In this document: positions 56,914 through 64,000 of the stretch, piece after piece
Position numbering within the stretch: position 1 is the first letter of the stretch
How the letters are laid out: every line of letters starts with the position of its first letter
DNA from: Pseudomonas sp. J452
GTDB lineage: Bacteria; Pseudomonadota; Gammaproteobacteria; Pseudomonadales; Pseudomonadaceae
NCBI RefSeq assembly: GCF_024666525.1
Contig: NZ_CP088294.1
Span: 2,046,001-2,110,000 of the forward strand
Direction of reading: 5' to 3'
DNA: 64,000 nt
The notes under the pieces: generated by a model
Told to the model about the DNA's origin: nothing
What the model saw: only the letters and a program-made list of their open reading frames with translations
Databases searched by the model: none
Position numbers and translations under genes: made by a program

Positions 56914-58310
56914 TCAGCTCGCTGCGAGCTTGGCAACTCAGTTGCATTGAGATGGCGTTGGAACACTTTACTCTCACGCCTCACTTCTTCTGCCAGGCAA
57001 CGCCGGGCGCAGGTAAGACGCGCATGGCCGCAGAGTTGGCCAGCAGACTGCTTGAGCAGGACAGAATCGATCTAGTGATGTGTTTTGCTCCATCCTGCCA
57101 GGTTGTCGAAGGTTTCCGCTCCACCTTTTCTACAGTACTTGGCAGGCGTTTGGACGGTCAGATCGGCGCAGTGGGTGCGGCGTTCACCTATCAGGCCATG
57201 GAATATCGAGATGATGGATTCTGGCAGCTTCTTGATGACTATCGCGTGCTCGTAGTCTTTGATGAGATCCACCACTGCTCTGGCCATGATCCACTGCTAA
57301 GCAACGCCTGGGGGCAGCAGATACTGCATCGCATACAGGACCGCGCTAACTTCACATTGGCGCTTTCCGGAACCCCATGGCGTTCAGACGACAGGGCAAT
57401 TGCTCTGGCCCGATACTCCACACCCGATGGGTATCTGATCTGCGATTACCGCTATGGCTTGAAAGACGCCATTACCGACGGCGTGTGCCGATCCCCTCGC
57501 ATTGTGTTGCTCGATAATCAGAAGGTGAAACTCACTGAAGAACTTGGCGCGGATAGCTCCGTCAGGCTGTTTCCCAGCATCGCCAAGCTTTTGGGGGAGT
57601 CACCTGTCACCTATGAGGAACTGCTGCGCCATGACGAGGTGATCAATCCAATCCTCGACCTTGGCTACAGCAAGCTCAACGAGCTACGCCAGATCAAGAC
57701 TGATGCCGCCGGCTTGGTGGTGGCTACCGACATCGAACACGCTCAGCAAATAGCCCAGGCTCTGGAAGCAATGGGTGAAAAGTGCCGTATCGTGACCAAC
57801 AAAACCCCGGATGCGCAGCAGGTGATCAATGCATTCCGCAGCAACACCTGCCGCTGGATTGTCGCCGTAGGAATGATCAGTGAAGGCACCGACATTCCAC
57901 GCCTGCAAGTGTGCTGCTATCTCAGCCGTATCCGCACCGAACTGCATTACCGGCAAGTTCTGGGACGGGTACTGCGACGCACAGGTGAATCGGATGACCA
58001 GGCATGGCTATTCATGCTGGCAGAACCGACGCTTCAGGGCTTTGCGGAGCGAATTGCAGATGATTTGCCGGATGACCTAGCGGTTTTGAGAGATGTGCAG
58101 ATACCTGGATTTAATCCAGGCTCAAGGTCTGAGCCGATGGGTGCTTCGGGCCATGTCGAGGGTATCGACGGTGCTGGGTCAGGTGGCGCAGAACCTGGTA
58201 TTGGGTCGCAGGCTACGAACATCATTTCGCTGGGTGGCTTTGCAACTGAGCCCGCTTACCAGGTCAGCTTTTCCCAGCATTACCGGCAGCAGCTACTGGC
58301 TTGTTTTTGA
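56910..58310 (+). CDS. SF2 DEAD/DEAH-type helicase (SSL2/restriction-helicase-like)
   Basis: A 466-residue two-RecA-domain helicase. Motif I is ATPGAGKT (30-37), motif II VVFDEIHH, motif III LSGTPWR, motif V ISEGTDIP and motif VI YRQVLGRVLRR. It is compact, with no nuclease domain: the ~75 C-terminal residues are Gly/Ser-rich linker. Helicases of this COG1061 type occur in many defence systems as the DNA- or RNA-remodelling part. Located between the wHTH-like gene (overlapping) and a Cys4 protein. Confidence 0.88.
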   Translation: MISSLRAWQLSCIEMALEHFTLTPHFFCQATPGAGKTRMAAELASRLLEQDRIDLVMCFAPSCQVVEGFRSTFSTVLGRRLDGQIGAVGAAFTYQAMEYRDDGFWQLLDDYRVLVVFDEIHHCSGHDPLLSNAWGQQILHRIQDRANFTLALSGTPWRSDDRAIALARYSTPDGYLICDYRYGLKDAITDGVCRSPRIVLLDNQKVKLTEELGADSSVRLFPSIAKLLGESPVTYEELLRHDEVINPILDLGYSKLNELRQIKTDAAGLVVATDIEHAQQIAQALEAMGEKCRIVTNKTPDAQQVINAFRSNTCRWIVAVGMISEGTDIPRLQVCCYLSRIRTELHYRQVLGRVLRRTGESDDQAWLFMLAEPTLQGFAERIADDLPDDLAVLRDVQIPGFNPGSRSEPMGASGHVEGIDGAGSGGAEPGIGSQATNIISLGGFATEPAYQVSFSQHYRQQLLACF

Positions 58311-58400
58311 TGCTCAGCCAGTCGAGGCTGCTCGAATGATGCCGGTATGCATGAATCCATAACCGGCCGGTTCCGCGTGGAACGTAATCGTGAGGTGCGT

Positions 58401-58703
58401 ATGGAGACTAAGTCGCAGGCATTGGTTGATGTCGTTGAGGATGTGATCTGCGACGTGTGCCGCTCTGGAGCGCGTATTCCTGGCTATGGCCTTCAATACG
58501 GCAAGCTTGAAGCCCAATGGGGATATGGATCACAGCATGACGGGGAGCACTATCGGGTGCATCTCTGCGAGCCCTGCTTTTTCAGGGTGCTGAGTGGATT
58601 GCGTCGGGAGCGTATGGTCAATGGCATGTTCGATGATGAGCAGCCATTTTCCTCTGAGAATTTTGGCTTGGTCAGCAAGGGTAACTACTGGGAAAAGAGC
58701 TGA
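58401..58703 (+). CDS. Small Cys4 (zinc-ribbon-like) protein
   Basis: A 100-residue protein with two CxxC knuckles, VICDVCRSGAR and HLCEPCFFRVL, separated by ~36 residues, likely one zinc site. Ends FGLVSKGNYWEKS. I chose ATG 58401 with GAGG four bases before it; an in-frame ATG at 58347 would add 18 residues lacking structure. The stop overlaps the next start (TGATG). Unknown function; perhaps a structural subunit or adaptor. Confidence 0.7.
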   Translation: METKSQALVDVVEDVICDVCRSGARIPGYGLQYGKLEAQWGYGSQHDGEHYRVHLCEPCFFRVLSGLRRERMVNGMFDDEQPFSSENFGLVSKGNYWEKS

Positions 58704-59527
58704 TGACAGGACTGCGGCTGAGCGATCTTCTTGAACCCGTCATGCAGCTTGCTTACGAAGCAGGCCGACTTATTGAGTCAGAGCTTAATAGACCAGACGG
58801 CCCAAGGGGCAGTGGCTTTAAGGCAGACGTCGATGTTGAAATCGAGGTACTTCTGCGACAGCGACTGAAGCACATCCTTAATTGCGATTTTGTCGGAGAA
58901 GAAACGGGCTGCGAGCTTTCAGGCCACCCATTTAGTTGGGTTGTTGACCCCCATGATGGAACAGGCGACTTCCTCAACCGGCGGCCTGGCTCTGCCATTT
59001 CTATCGGACTGCTCCATAACGCAACGCCAGTGCTGGGCGTGGTGTACGCCCCCGTCACGCCTAGGGGCCCTGACTGCATAGCATGGGCTGAGGGTGTTCC
59101 GGCCTTACTGCGTAACAGTCGTCCTGTGAGGAATGACCTGCAATCCGCGATCTTGGCACCGGGGACAGCGGTAATGGTTAGCTATGGGGCTACCCAAAAA
59201 GCCAAGCCGAATGCTTTGCTTTGCCTCCCGGCTATTTTCCACCCGATGCCAAGCATTGCTTACCGTCTGGCGCGTGTTGCCGCAGGCGATGGTGTTGCTG
59301 CCGTATCGCTGTATAGCGTTTCACCCCATGACCTGGTTGCGGGCCATGCTTTGTTGCGGGCGGTCAATGGCGATATCTGGAATGAGAAAGGTGAGCCGGT
59401 GCGATACGCAACACCACAAGCATTCACTCGAAGTTTGAGTTTCTGCTTCGGTGGCGCGCAAGCAGCGTGCTCAGAATTGCTTGGCCGGCCATGGCGTTCG
59501 CTGAAAGACAGTGGTGATGTGCCGTAG
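58703..59527 (+). CDS. Inositol monophosphatase-superfamily phosphatase (CysQ/IMPase-like)
   Basis: A 274-residue protein of the Li+-sensitive, Mg-dependent phosphatase superfamily. Metal-site motifs: FVGEETG, VVDPHDGTGDFLN (the DPxDGT signature) and the distal Asp in VSPHDLVAGHALL. Housekeeping members hydrolyse inositol-1-phosphate, fructose-1,6-bisphosphate, 3'-phosphoadenosine 5'-phosphate or NADP. Its position inside an island operon, coupled to the Cys4 gene and followed by an antitoxin-like gene, argues for a specialised role such as nucleotide or cofactor dephosphorylation during infection; this is inference. Confidence 0.88.
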   Translation: MTGLRLSDLLEPVMQLAYEAGRLIESELNRPDGPRGSGFKADVDVEIEVLLRQRLKHILNCDFVGEETGCELSGHPFSWVVDPHDGTGDFLNRRPGSAISIGLLHNATPVLGVVYAPVTPRGPDCIAWAEGVPALLRNSRPVRNDLQSAILAPGTAVMVSYGATQKAKPNALLCLPAIFHPMPSIAYRLARVAAGDGVAAVSLYSVSPHDLVAGHALLRAVNGDIWNEKGEPVRYATPQAFTRSLSFCFGGAQAACSELLGRPWRSLKDSGDVP

Positions 59528-59592
59528 GTCGTGTATGCGAGGGTTGTGTCATTCGTGGTGAATTTTTCCTTCTGCCCAAGGAGATAGCATCT

Positions 59593-59892
59593 GTGGATAA
59601 GCCGGCCGAAGATCAAAGCGTCACAGCACTCAAAGGACTGATCAAAAAGCCGGAAAACCCGATATCTGTCGACTCGATGAATCCCATCGGCGCGGCGATG
59701 CAAGACCGTCTTTCCCAAGTAGCAGTCTTAGCCGAAGAAATTTTCGAAGACAAAGCCGTTGCCATCTCATGGATGACCACAGTTACCGATGCCTTGGGTG
59801 GGAAAACGCCGATACTCCTTTGCGAGACCGAGATTGGCGCTCGCCAGGTGCTCAGGGTATTGCATGCGATTGAATGGGGCGGTTTAGCGTAA
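59593..59892 (+). CDS. MbcA/ParS/Xre antitoxin-like protein (DUF2384), no HTH, no RES partner
   Basis: A 99-residue protein starting at GTG 59593 with a strong AAGGAGA site eight bases upstream. Residues ~45-99 match the DUF2384 antitoxin C-domain: AEEIFEDKAVAISWMTTVTD, ALGGKTPILLCETEIGARQV, LRVLHAIEWGGLA. In Xre-RES and MbcTA modules this domain blocks the NAD-consuming RES toxin. Here the N-terminus lacks an obvious HTH and no RES gene follows; the upstream neighbour is the IMPase-like enzyme, 65 bp away. Confidence 0.85.
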   Translation: MDKPAEDQSVTALKGLIKKPENPISVDSMNPIGAAMQDRLSQVAVLAEEIFEDKAVAISWMTTVTDALGGKTPILLCETEIGARQVLRVLHAIEWGGLA

Positions 59893-60069
59893 CTGGCAGC
59901 TCTGAGCTGGGGTGACTGAAAAACAGCTGGGAGGCAGGGTGCATGACAGTAGCGCTCATAAAAGTCACTACTTTATTGACGGCCCTGCACCTTGGTTAAT
60001 GCCGGCATACTAGCGACTCTTGGCTCCGTCCCTCGAACACTGACCGCCGTTAACTTTTGAGGAGTCTCC

Positions 60070-61797
60070 GTGGCACGCATTCGTCGACTGAAAATCAGCA
60101 ATTTCCGGTCTATCCAAGCGCTGGATTGGGTGCCATCTCCCGGTATTAACTGCCTTATAGGCCCAGGCGACAGTGGCAAATCCACCATCCTCGACGCGAT
60201 AGACCTCTGTCTTGGAGCTCGCCGAAGCAGCTCATTCGGCGATATGGACTTCTTTGCTCTGAACGTCGAAGTGCCCATCACTATCAGTGTGACGCTTGGT
60301 GATCTGCCAGCATCGCTGATGGATATCGACTTCTATGGCGACTTCTTGCGTGGATTCAATCTCGAAACGGGGGAGGTCGAAGATGAACCGCGTGTAGGTC
60401 TCGAGACAGTAATCACATTGCTTTTGCAGGTGGGTGCCGATTTGGAGCCTTCCTGGACGCTTTTCTCTGAGCGCGCGGAGCTGCAGCAACTCGAACGTAG
60501 TCTTCCCTGGAAGGAGCGATCGGCACTAGCTCCCGCCCGCATAGGTAGCTTCGCGAGTTCGAACCTGTCATGGAGTCGTGGTTCGGTGCTCAATCGACTT
60601 ACTGATGAGCGAGCGGAGCTTGGTGCCGAACTTGCGCGCGCCGCCAGGCAGGCAAGAGCGAACTTTGGCAATCAAGCGGCCGCACATCTAACCCAGACAC
60701 TTGGGGTGGTGCAGCAGACAGCTCAAAATCTCGGCGTTTCGGTCGGGGCGATGCCGCAGGCGCTCCTTGACGCGCACTCTGTGTCGATTGGCGAGGGGGC
60801 CATCGCGTTGCACAGCGAGACGGGCATTCCGCTCCGTTCTCTTGGAACAGGTTCGTCACGCCTGCTAGTGGCTGGGCTTCAGAGGGCTGCAGCCAGTGCT
60901 GCTCCCATTGCTCTAGTCGATGAGGTGGAATATGGACTCGAACCTCATCGGCTAATGCGGTTCCTAGATTCTCTCGGTGCGAAGGACGCAGCAGCTCCGC
61001 TGCAGGTCTTCATGACGACGCATTCGCCGGTCGCGCTTCGCGAGCTGTCCGGTAGCCAGCTGTTCGTTGTTCGAACAGGGCCTGAACGCCACAGCGTTAT
61101 GACGGCAGGGCAAGCTAACGAAGTACAGAGTACCCTGCGGACCGACCCGGAGGCGTTTCTCGCCAAATCCATCATCGTCTGCGAGGGAGCGAGTGAGGTA
61201 GGTTTCGCGCGTGGCCTCGACCAATGGTGGGTCAGCCTTGGGGCCACATCGTTTCTGGCACATGGAGGTGCTTACGTGAACGCTGGCGGGGGAACTCCCG
61301 ATAACAGCCTTATCCGCGGAGCCGCACTTCGGAACCTAGGCTATCGCGTGCTGGTTTTTGTGGACGCCGACAAGCCGTCGACCGCGGGACTCGCGGAAGC
61401 ATTCTTGGCCGCAGGTGGGCAAATTCTTACTTGGCGTCAGGGCCTTACTTTGGAGGATGAGATCTTCCGCCATCTCAGTGACCAAGCACTTGATGCGCTT
61501 CTGGCAAAAGCCGAAGCGATAGTGGGTGCCGAACTGATGAACGAGCATATTCAGACTAGATCCCAAGGGCACGTGACGCTGAACGATATCCAGGCTGAAC
61601 GACTCGTGGATGGCTACTCACCCGCGAAACGAGAGCTACTGGGCATAGCATCCCGTATTCGCAACAGCGGGTGGTTCAAGTCGTTGACAACCTACCAGGA
61701 GGTCGCGAGGGACATCGTTGGCCCGTCTCTGCAGAACGCCGATGCAGGTTTCATGGCAGTCACGAACCAGCTCTGGACGTTTACAAGTGCCCCTTGA
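60070..61797 (+). CDS. GajA-like OLD-family ATPase-TOPRIM nuclease (Gabija-like)
   Basis: A 575-residue overcoming-lysogeny-defect (OLD) type protein. The ABC-type ATPase half has Walker A GPGDSGKS (31-38), the signature-like LGTGSSRLL, Walker B IALVDEVEYGLEP and the H-loop FMTTHSPVAL. The TOPRIM half has the metal Glu in IVCEGASEVGF (E372) and the DxD in VLVFVDADKPS (432-434). The size (GajA of Bacillus is about 578 residues) and the adjacent UvrD-like helicase match Gabija/class 2 OLD systems, which nick phage DNA when nucleotides are depleted. Start GTG 60070 follows GAGGAG by five bases. The 177 bp upstream (59893-60069) hold no gene. Confidence 0.85.
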   Translation: MARIRRLKISNFRSIQALDWVPSPGINCLIGPGDSGKSTILDAIDLCLGARRSSSFGDMDFFALNVEVPITISVTLGDLPASLMDIDFYGDFLRGFNLETGEVEDEPRVGLETVITLLLQVGADLEPSWTLFSERAELQQLERSLPWKERSALAPARIGSFASSNLSWSRGSVLNRLTDERAELGAELARAARQARANFGNQAAAHLTQTLGVVQQTAQNLGVSVGAMPQALLDAHSVSIGEGAIALHSETGIPLRSLGTGSSRLLVAGLQRAAASAAPIALVDEVEYGLEPHRLMRFLDSLGAKDAAAPLQVFMTTHSPVALRELSGSQLFVVRTGPERHSVMTAGQANEVQSTLRTDPEAFLAKSIIVCEGASEVGFARGLDQWWVSLGATSFLAHGGAYVNAGGGTPDNSLIRGAALRNLGYRVLVFVDADKPSTAGLAEAFLAAGGQILTWRQGLTLEDEIFRHLSDQALDALLAKAEAIVGAELMNEHIQTRSQGHVTLNDIQAERLVDGYSPAKRELLGIASRIRNSGWFKSLTTYQEVARDIVGPSLQNADAGFMAVTNQLWTFTSAP

Positions 61798-63215
61798 AAT
61801 CGACATCTTCGCCATCGAGCGTGGCTCAATAACAGCCCCCGCAGGTTGTGGGAAGACGCAGCTGATTGCTGACACGCTCATCGCGCATACGCAGAGCAAG
61901 CCCATCCTCGTCCTAACGCACACGAACGCAGGCGTTGCGGCTTTGCGCGCGCGCCTGAGACGGGCAGGCGTCCCTAGTTCCGCGTATCGGGTCTCCACCA
62001 TCGACGGATTCTCAATGCGCCTCATCGCCAAGTTCCCGGCGCGAAGCGGCCACAACCCGCAAATCTTGGAGCTCCACCAGCCCAACGTGGACTACCCTGC
62101 AATTCGAGAAGCCGCCAGGCAGTTACTGCACGCTGGACACCTCGCCCAGCCTCTCCGTGCCAGTTACGCGCGGTTGCTTGTCGACGAGTACCAAGACTGT
62201 AATGTCGTCCAGCATGCCATCGTGTCAGCTTTGGCCCAGGTACTTCCAACCTGCGTGCTCGGCGACCCAATGCAAGCCATCTTCGGTTTCCGTGGTAATC
62301 GATTGGTACATTGGGCGAATGAAGTTCAGCCCCAATTTCCCGCGGCGGGTGAACTGAGGACGCCATGGCGCTGGCGGCTGGCTGGGGCTGAAAACCTTGG
62401 GCAGTGGTTGCTCGCTATCCGGCAACAACTTCAGGCTGGCCAGCCTGTGGATATGCGAACGGCTCCGGCAGAAGTGCGTTTGGTTCAGTTGAACGCTGGA
62501 ACCGAAGCCCAGCAGCGCCTTGTGGCTGCGAGAACTGTGGCCCCCAACGCTCAAGGCACCGTCCTCATCATCGGGGACGCCATGAACGTGCAAGGCCGCC
62601 ATCAGCTAACGAGCCAGACCCCAGGAGCCATGGCTGTCGAAGCCGTTGACCTAAGAGATTTAGTCAACTTTGCAAGGCAGTTCGATCTGCGGGGCATCAA
62701 TCCTCTGGCGCAACTCGCTGAATTTGCTTCAAGCGTGATGACCGGGGTGGGGGCCGCAAACCTACGGACGCGTATCGAGTCTCTGCGTGGAGGAAGGGCG
62801 CGGACGCCCCCCGACCCCCGCTGAGACTGAGGCCGTTGCATTTGTCGAGGAGCCAACGCTAGAGCGAGCGCATCGTGTGCTTAATGTCCTCGCTGACCAG
62901 CCGGGCTCACGTGTGTTCCGACCAGAAGTCTTGCACTGCTGTCGCTCTGCCATGCAAGCAGTGGCAGGAGGGGCCCCCGACTTTCTGACTGCAGCCATTC
63001 AGGCTCGCGAGCGCAATCGACATCTCGGTCGACCGATTGCGCGTCGATCGGTCGGCAGCACGTTATTGCTCAAGGGCCTGGAGGCAGACGTATCGGTCAT
63101 TCTGCATCCTGAGTTGATGACAGCTCAAAACCTATATGTCGCTCTGACGCGGGGCGCAAGACAAGTAGTTGTGTGCTCTCCTACGCCCATACTCACGCCG
63201 GTGCGAAACGGTTGA
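61787..63215 (+). pseudogene. GajB-like UvrD-family helicase, frameshifted at a C6 run
   Basis: Begins at GTG 61787 overlapping the GajA-like stop. First part: Walker A ITAPAGCGKTQL, LVLTHTNAGV, Walker B LLVDEYQD, GDPMQAIFGF. The frame then reads RTPPDPR and stops at 62822. The second part continues in the next frame: PAETEAVAFVEEP to STLLLKGLEADVSVILHP and LYVALTRGARQVVVCSPTP (UvrD motif VI). The shift falls at the CCCCCC run 62807-62812; removing one C joins both parts into a 475-residue protein, close to GajB (~494). It may be a sequencing artefact, a fresh pseudogene or a phase-variable switch. Confidence 0.82.
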
Positions 63216-63427
63216 GTGAGTATTCGCATGGGTTCCGACATCAATTCGCATGCCTAACCGACACTGATTCGCACGCAAAACCGACACAACACGGTTCTTC
63301 AAAACCGACAGCCATTCGCGCCCTTCGACAGCTATTCGCATCCTCCGACAGCCATTCGCACGCCCCGACAGCTATTCGCATCCCTCCGACACCTATTCGC
63401 ACACGCCGACAGTTTGCTTTGCCGACG
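63212..63427. repeat. Array of nine ~20-bp CCGACA-N-ATTCGCA repeats (possible transposon end)
   Basis: CCGACA-type hexamers begin at 63235, 63258, 63281, 63305, 63325 (TCGACA), 63345, 63365, 63386 and 63406, with spacing 23, 23, 24, 20, 20, 20, 21, 20. Most units continue G(C/T)(C/T)ATTCGCA, giving a 20-bp consensus. Read on the minus strand the units are TGTCGG...TGCGAAT. Such tandem sites spaced by about two helical turns resemble TnsB/TniA-type transposase binding arrays, whose elements end in TGT...ACA. If so, the outer end is near 63411. Open frames across the array are artefacts of the repeats. The 145 bp between the array and the next gene hold no gene. Confidence 0.7.
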
Positions 63428-63572
63428 CCCGGAGATATCCAGTCACTGACTCGCAGTTCCAAATGGCCTCTCGCTGATGACTGCTACCGGCCAATAGCAG
63501 CCATTCACGTGTGGCGGATTTCGCAAACCTTTGCAGGTATTCGGGTCTCAAATCCCCCCAAGCACGGAGCGT

Positions 63573-64000
63573 TCATTTTGCGGGGAGAGCAAAGCTTGTG
63601 AGAAAGCTTGTTGCCACTAGGACGCACATCACAACCAGCAATGGTGTTGAGCCAAAACTTTCCAGAATAAGAGCAGCAGCTACAGGGCCTGTGGCCTGGG
63701 CAATCAGCATGGGGCGAGCGAGCAGTCCCATGCGTGTGCCATAGCCATCCGCACCGAAGAGAGCCAGGGGTAGTGTGCCGCGAGCAATGGTCAGAACCCC
63801 ATTGCCTGCTCCATAAAGTCCCAAGGCCAAGAAAGCCAGCCACGGAATGGCCGGCAGCAGCAGTCCAATACCTAGCCCGCAGAGTAAAATGGCTATACGA
63901 GCTGACCAGGTTGGATGCAGGTTCCGCCCAATCGAAAACTCTGCAAGGCGTGCCACGACCTGAGATGGCCCAATCATCATGCCGATGGCCAGGGCTGTTG
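63573..64000 (-). CDS. MFS transporter, C-terminal part (cut by the right edge)
   Basis: The frame is open to the right edge (TALAIGMMIGPSQVVARLAE precedes the first internal Met), so this is the C-terminal ~142 residues of a longer gene starting beyond the window. Membrane helices: IAILLCGLGIGLLLPAIPWL, AFLALGLYGAGNGVLTIARG, GPVAAALILESFGSTPLLVV, VLVATSFLTSFAL. The GPSQVVARLAE and TIARGTLPLALFGADGYGTR segments are MFS-like. The substrate cannot be said. It may be the first chromosomal gene right of the island. Confidence 0.8.
   Translation of the reverse strand, partial: TALAIGMMIGPSQVVARLAEFSIGRNLHPTWSARIAILLCGLGIGLLLPAIPWLAFLALGLYGAGNGVLTIARGTLPLALFGADGYGTRMGLLARPMLIAQATGPVAAALILESFGSTPLLVVMCVLVATSFLTSFALPAK

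Noticed and set aside
56910..58310. Type I restriction HsdR or type III Res subunit
   Set aside because: The helicase is only 466 residues, has no PD-(D/E)xK nuclease motif, and no methyltransferase or specificity gene is nearby.
59593..59892. Standard Xre-RES toxin-antitoxin module
   Set aside because: Only the DUF2384 part is present; no HTH in this protein and no RES-domain gene upstream or downstream (the following gene is the OLD-type nuclease).
59976..60016. Sigma-70 promoter TTGACG ... CATACT before the GajA-like gene
   Set aside because: The spacing between the two boxes is about 24 bp, too long for a standard promoter; not reported as a feature.
63212..63427. CRISPR array
   Set aside because: The repeats are contiguous 20-bp units with imperfect copies and no unique 30-bp spacers between constant repeats; no cas genes are nearby.
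63173..63601. 142-codon ORF across the repeat array
   Set aside because: Its first two thirds are translated 20-bp repeats and the rest has no homology; no ribosome-binding site. Treated as non-coding.

Overview
The window is a chromosomal segment of a high-GC Pseudomonas. The first 17 kb have the Pseudomonas order carB-greA-(small membrane protein)-yhbY<>[rlmE]-ftsH-folP-glmM-tpiA-secG-tRNA-Leu-tRNA-fMet-rimP-nusA-infB-rbfA-truB-rpsO-pnp, and the protein sequences are close to those known from P. aeruginosa. Typical Pseudomonas REP palindromes occur further on. The one break in the core cluster is that the rRNA methyltransferase gene rlmE (ftsJ), expected between yhbY and ftsH, survives only as a shrunken, stop-riddled relic.

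From 17 to 38 kb lie ordinary accessory chromosome genes: a zinc-ribbon/membrane/TPR protein, a rhomboid protease, three tandem DUF2845 genes, a DUF748 AsmA-like protein, an acyl-CoA synthetase with a divergent AraC regulator, a YpfJ-type metalloprotease, trmA with a purine permease, yajL, an MFS exporter, a MerR-controlled cation efflux cluster, an Lrp regulator and a MAPEG protein. REP palindromes and a small family of terminal-inverted-repeat elements sit between them, often directly after stop codons.

From 38 to 47 kb, two blocks of catabolic or envelope genes are interleaved with displaced pieces of the 3' end of the cation-efflux gene fieF. The intact fieF is at 45.2-46.1 kb and the fragments are at 38.0 and 43.4 kb. 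One block is AraC / TauD-type dioxygenase / hydratase / AraC / sterol desaturase / NTF2-like; the other is a DUF1329 protein. The arrangement suggests stepwise insertion at, or rearrangement around, the fieF 3' end. A 266-bp element with 21-bp inverted ends and flanking TA lies at 47.06-47.33 kb.

From 49.9 kb onward is a mobile defence-type island. It begins inside the 3' end of the helicase gene hrpB, whose conserved C-terminus is replaced. It carries three overlapping tyrosine-recombinase-like genes and a small coiled-coil partner (reminiscent of Tn554-type modules). Next comes an uncharacterised operon: divergent XRE regulator // wHTH-like protein, SF2 helicase, Cys4 protein, inositol-monophosphatase-family enzyme, and an MbcA/ParS/Xre (DUF2384) antitoxin-like protein without a RES toxin. 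A Gabija-like pair follows (OLD-type ATPase-TOPRIM plus a UvrD-like helicase frameshifted at a C6 run), then an array of nine ~20-bp CCGACA...ATTCGCA repeats that resembles a transposon end. The window closes in an MFS transporter gene that runs off the right edge. The operon at 55.9-59.9 kb is the best candidate for an undescribed system. Assignments rest on reading the sequence and on remembered family features; no searches were run.
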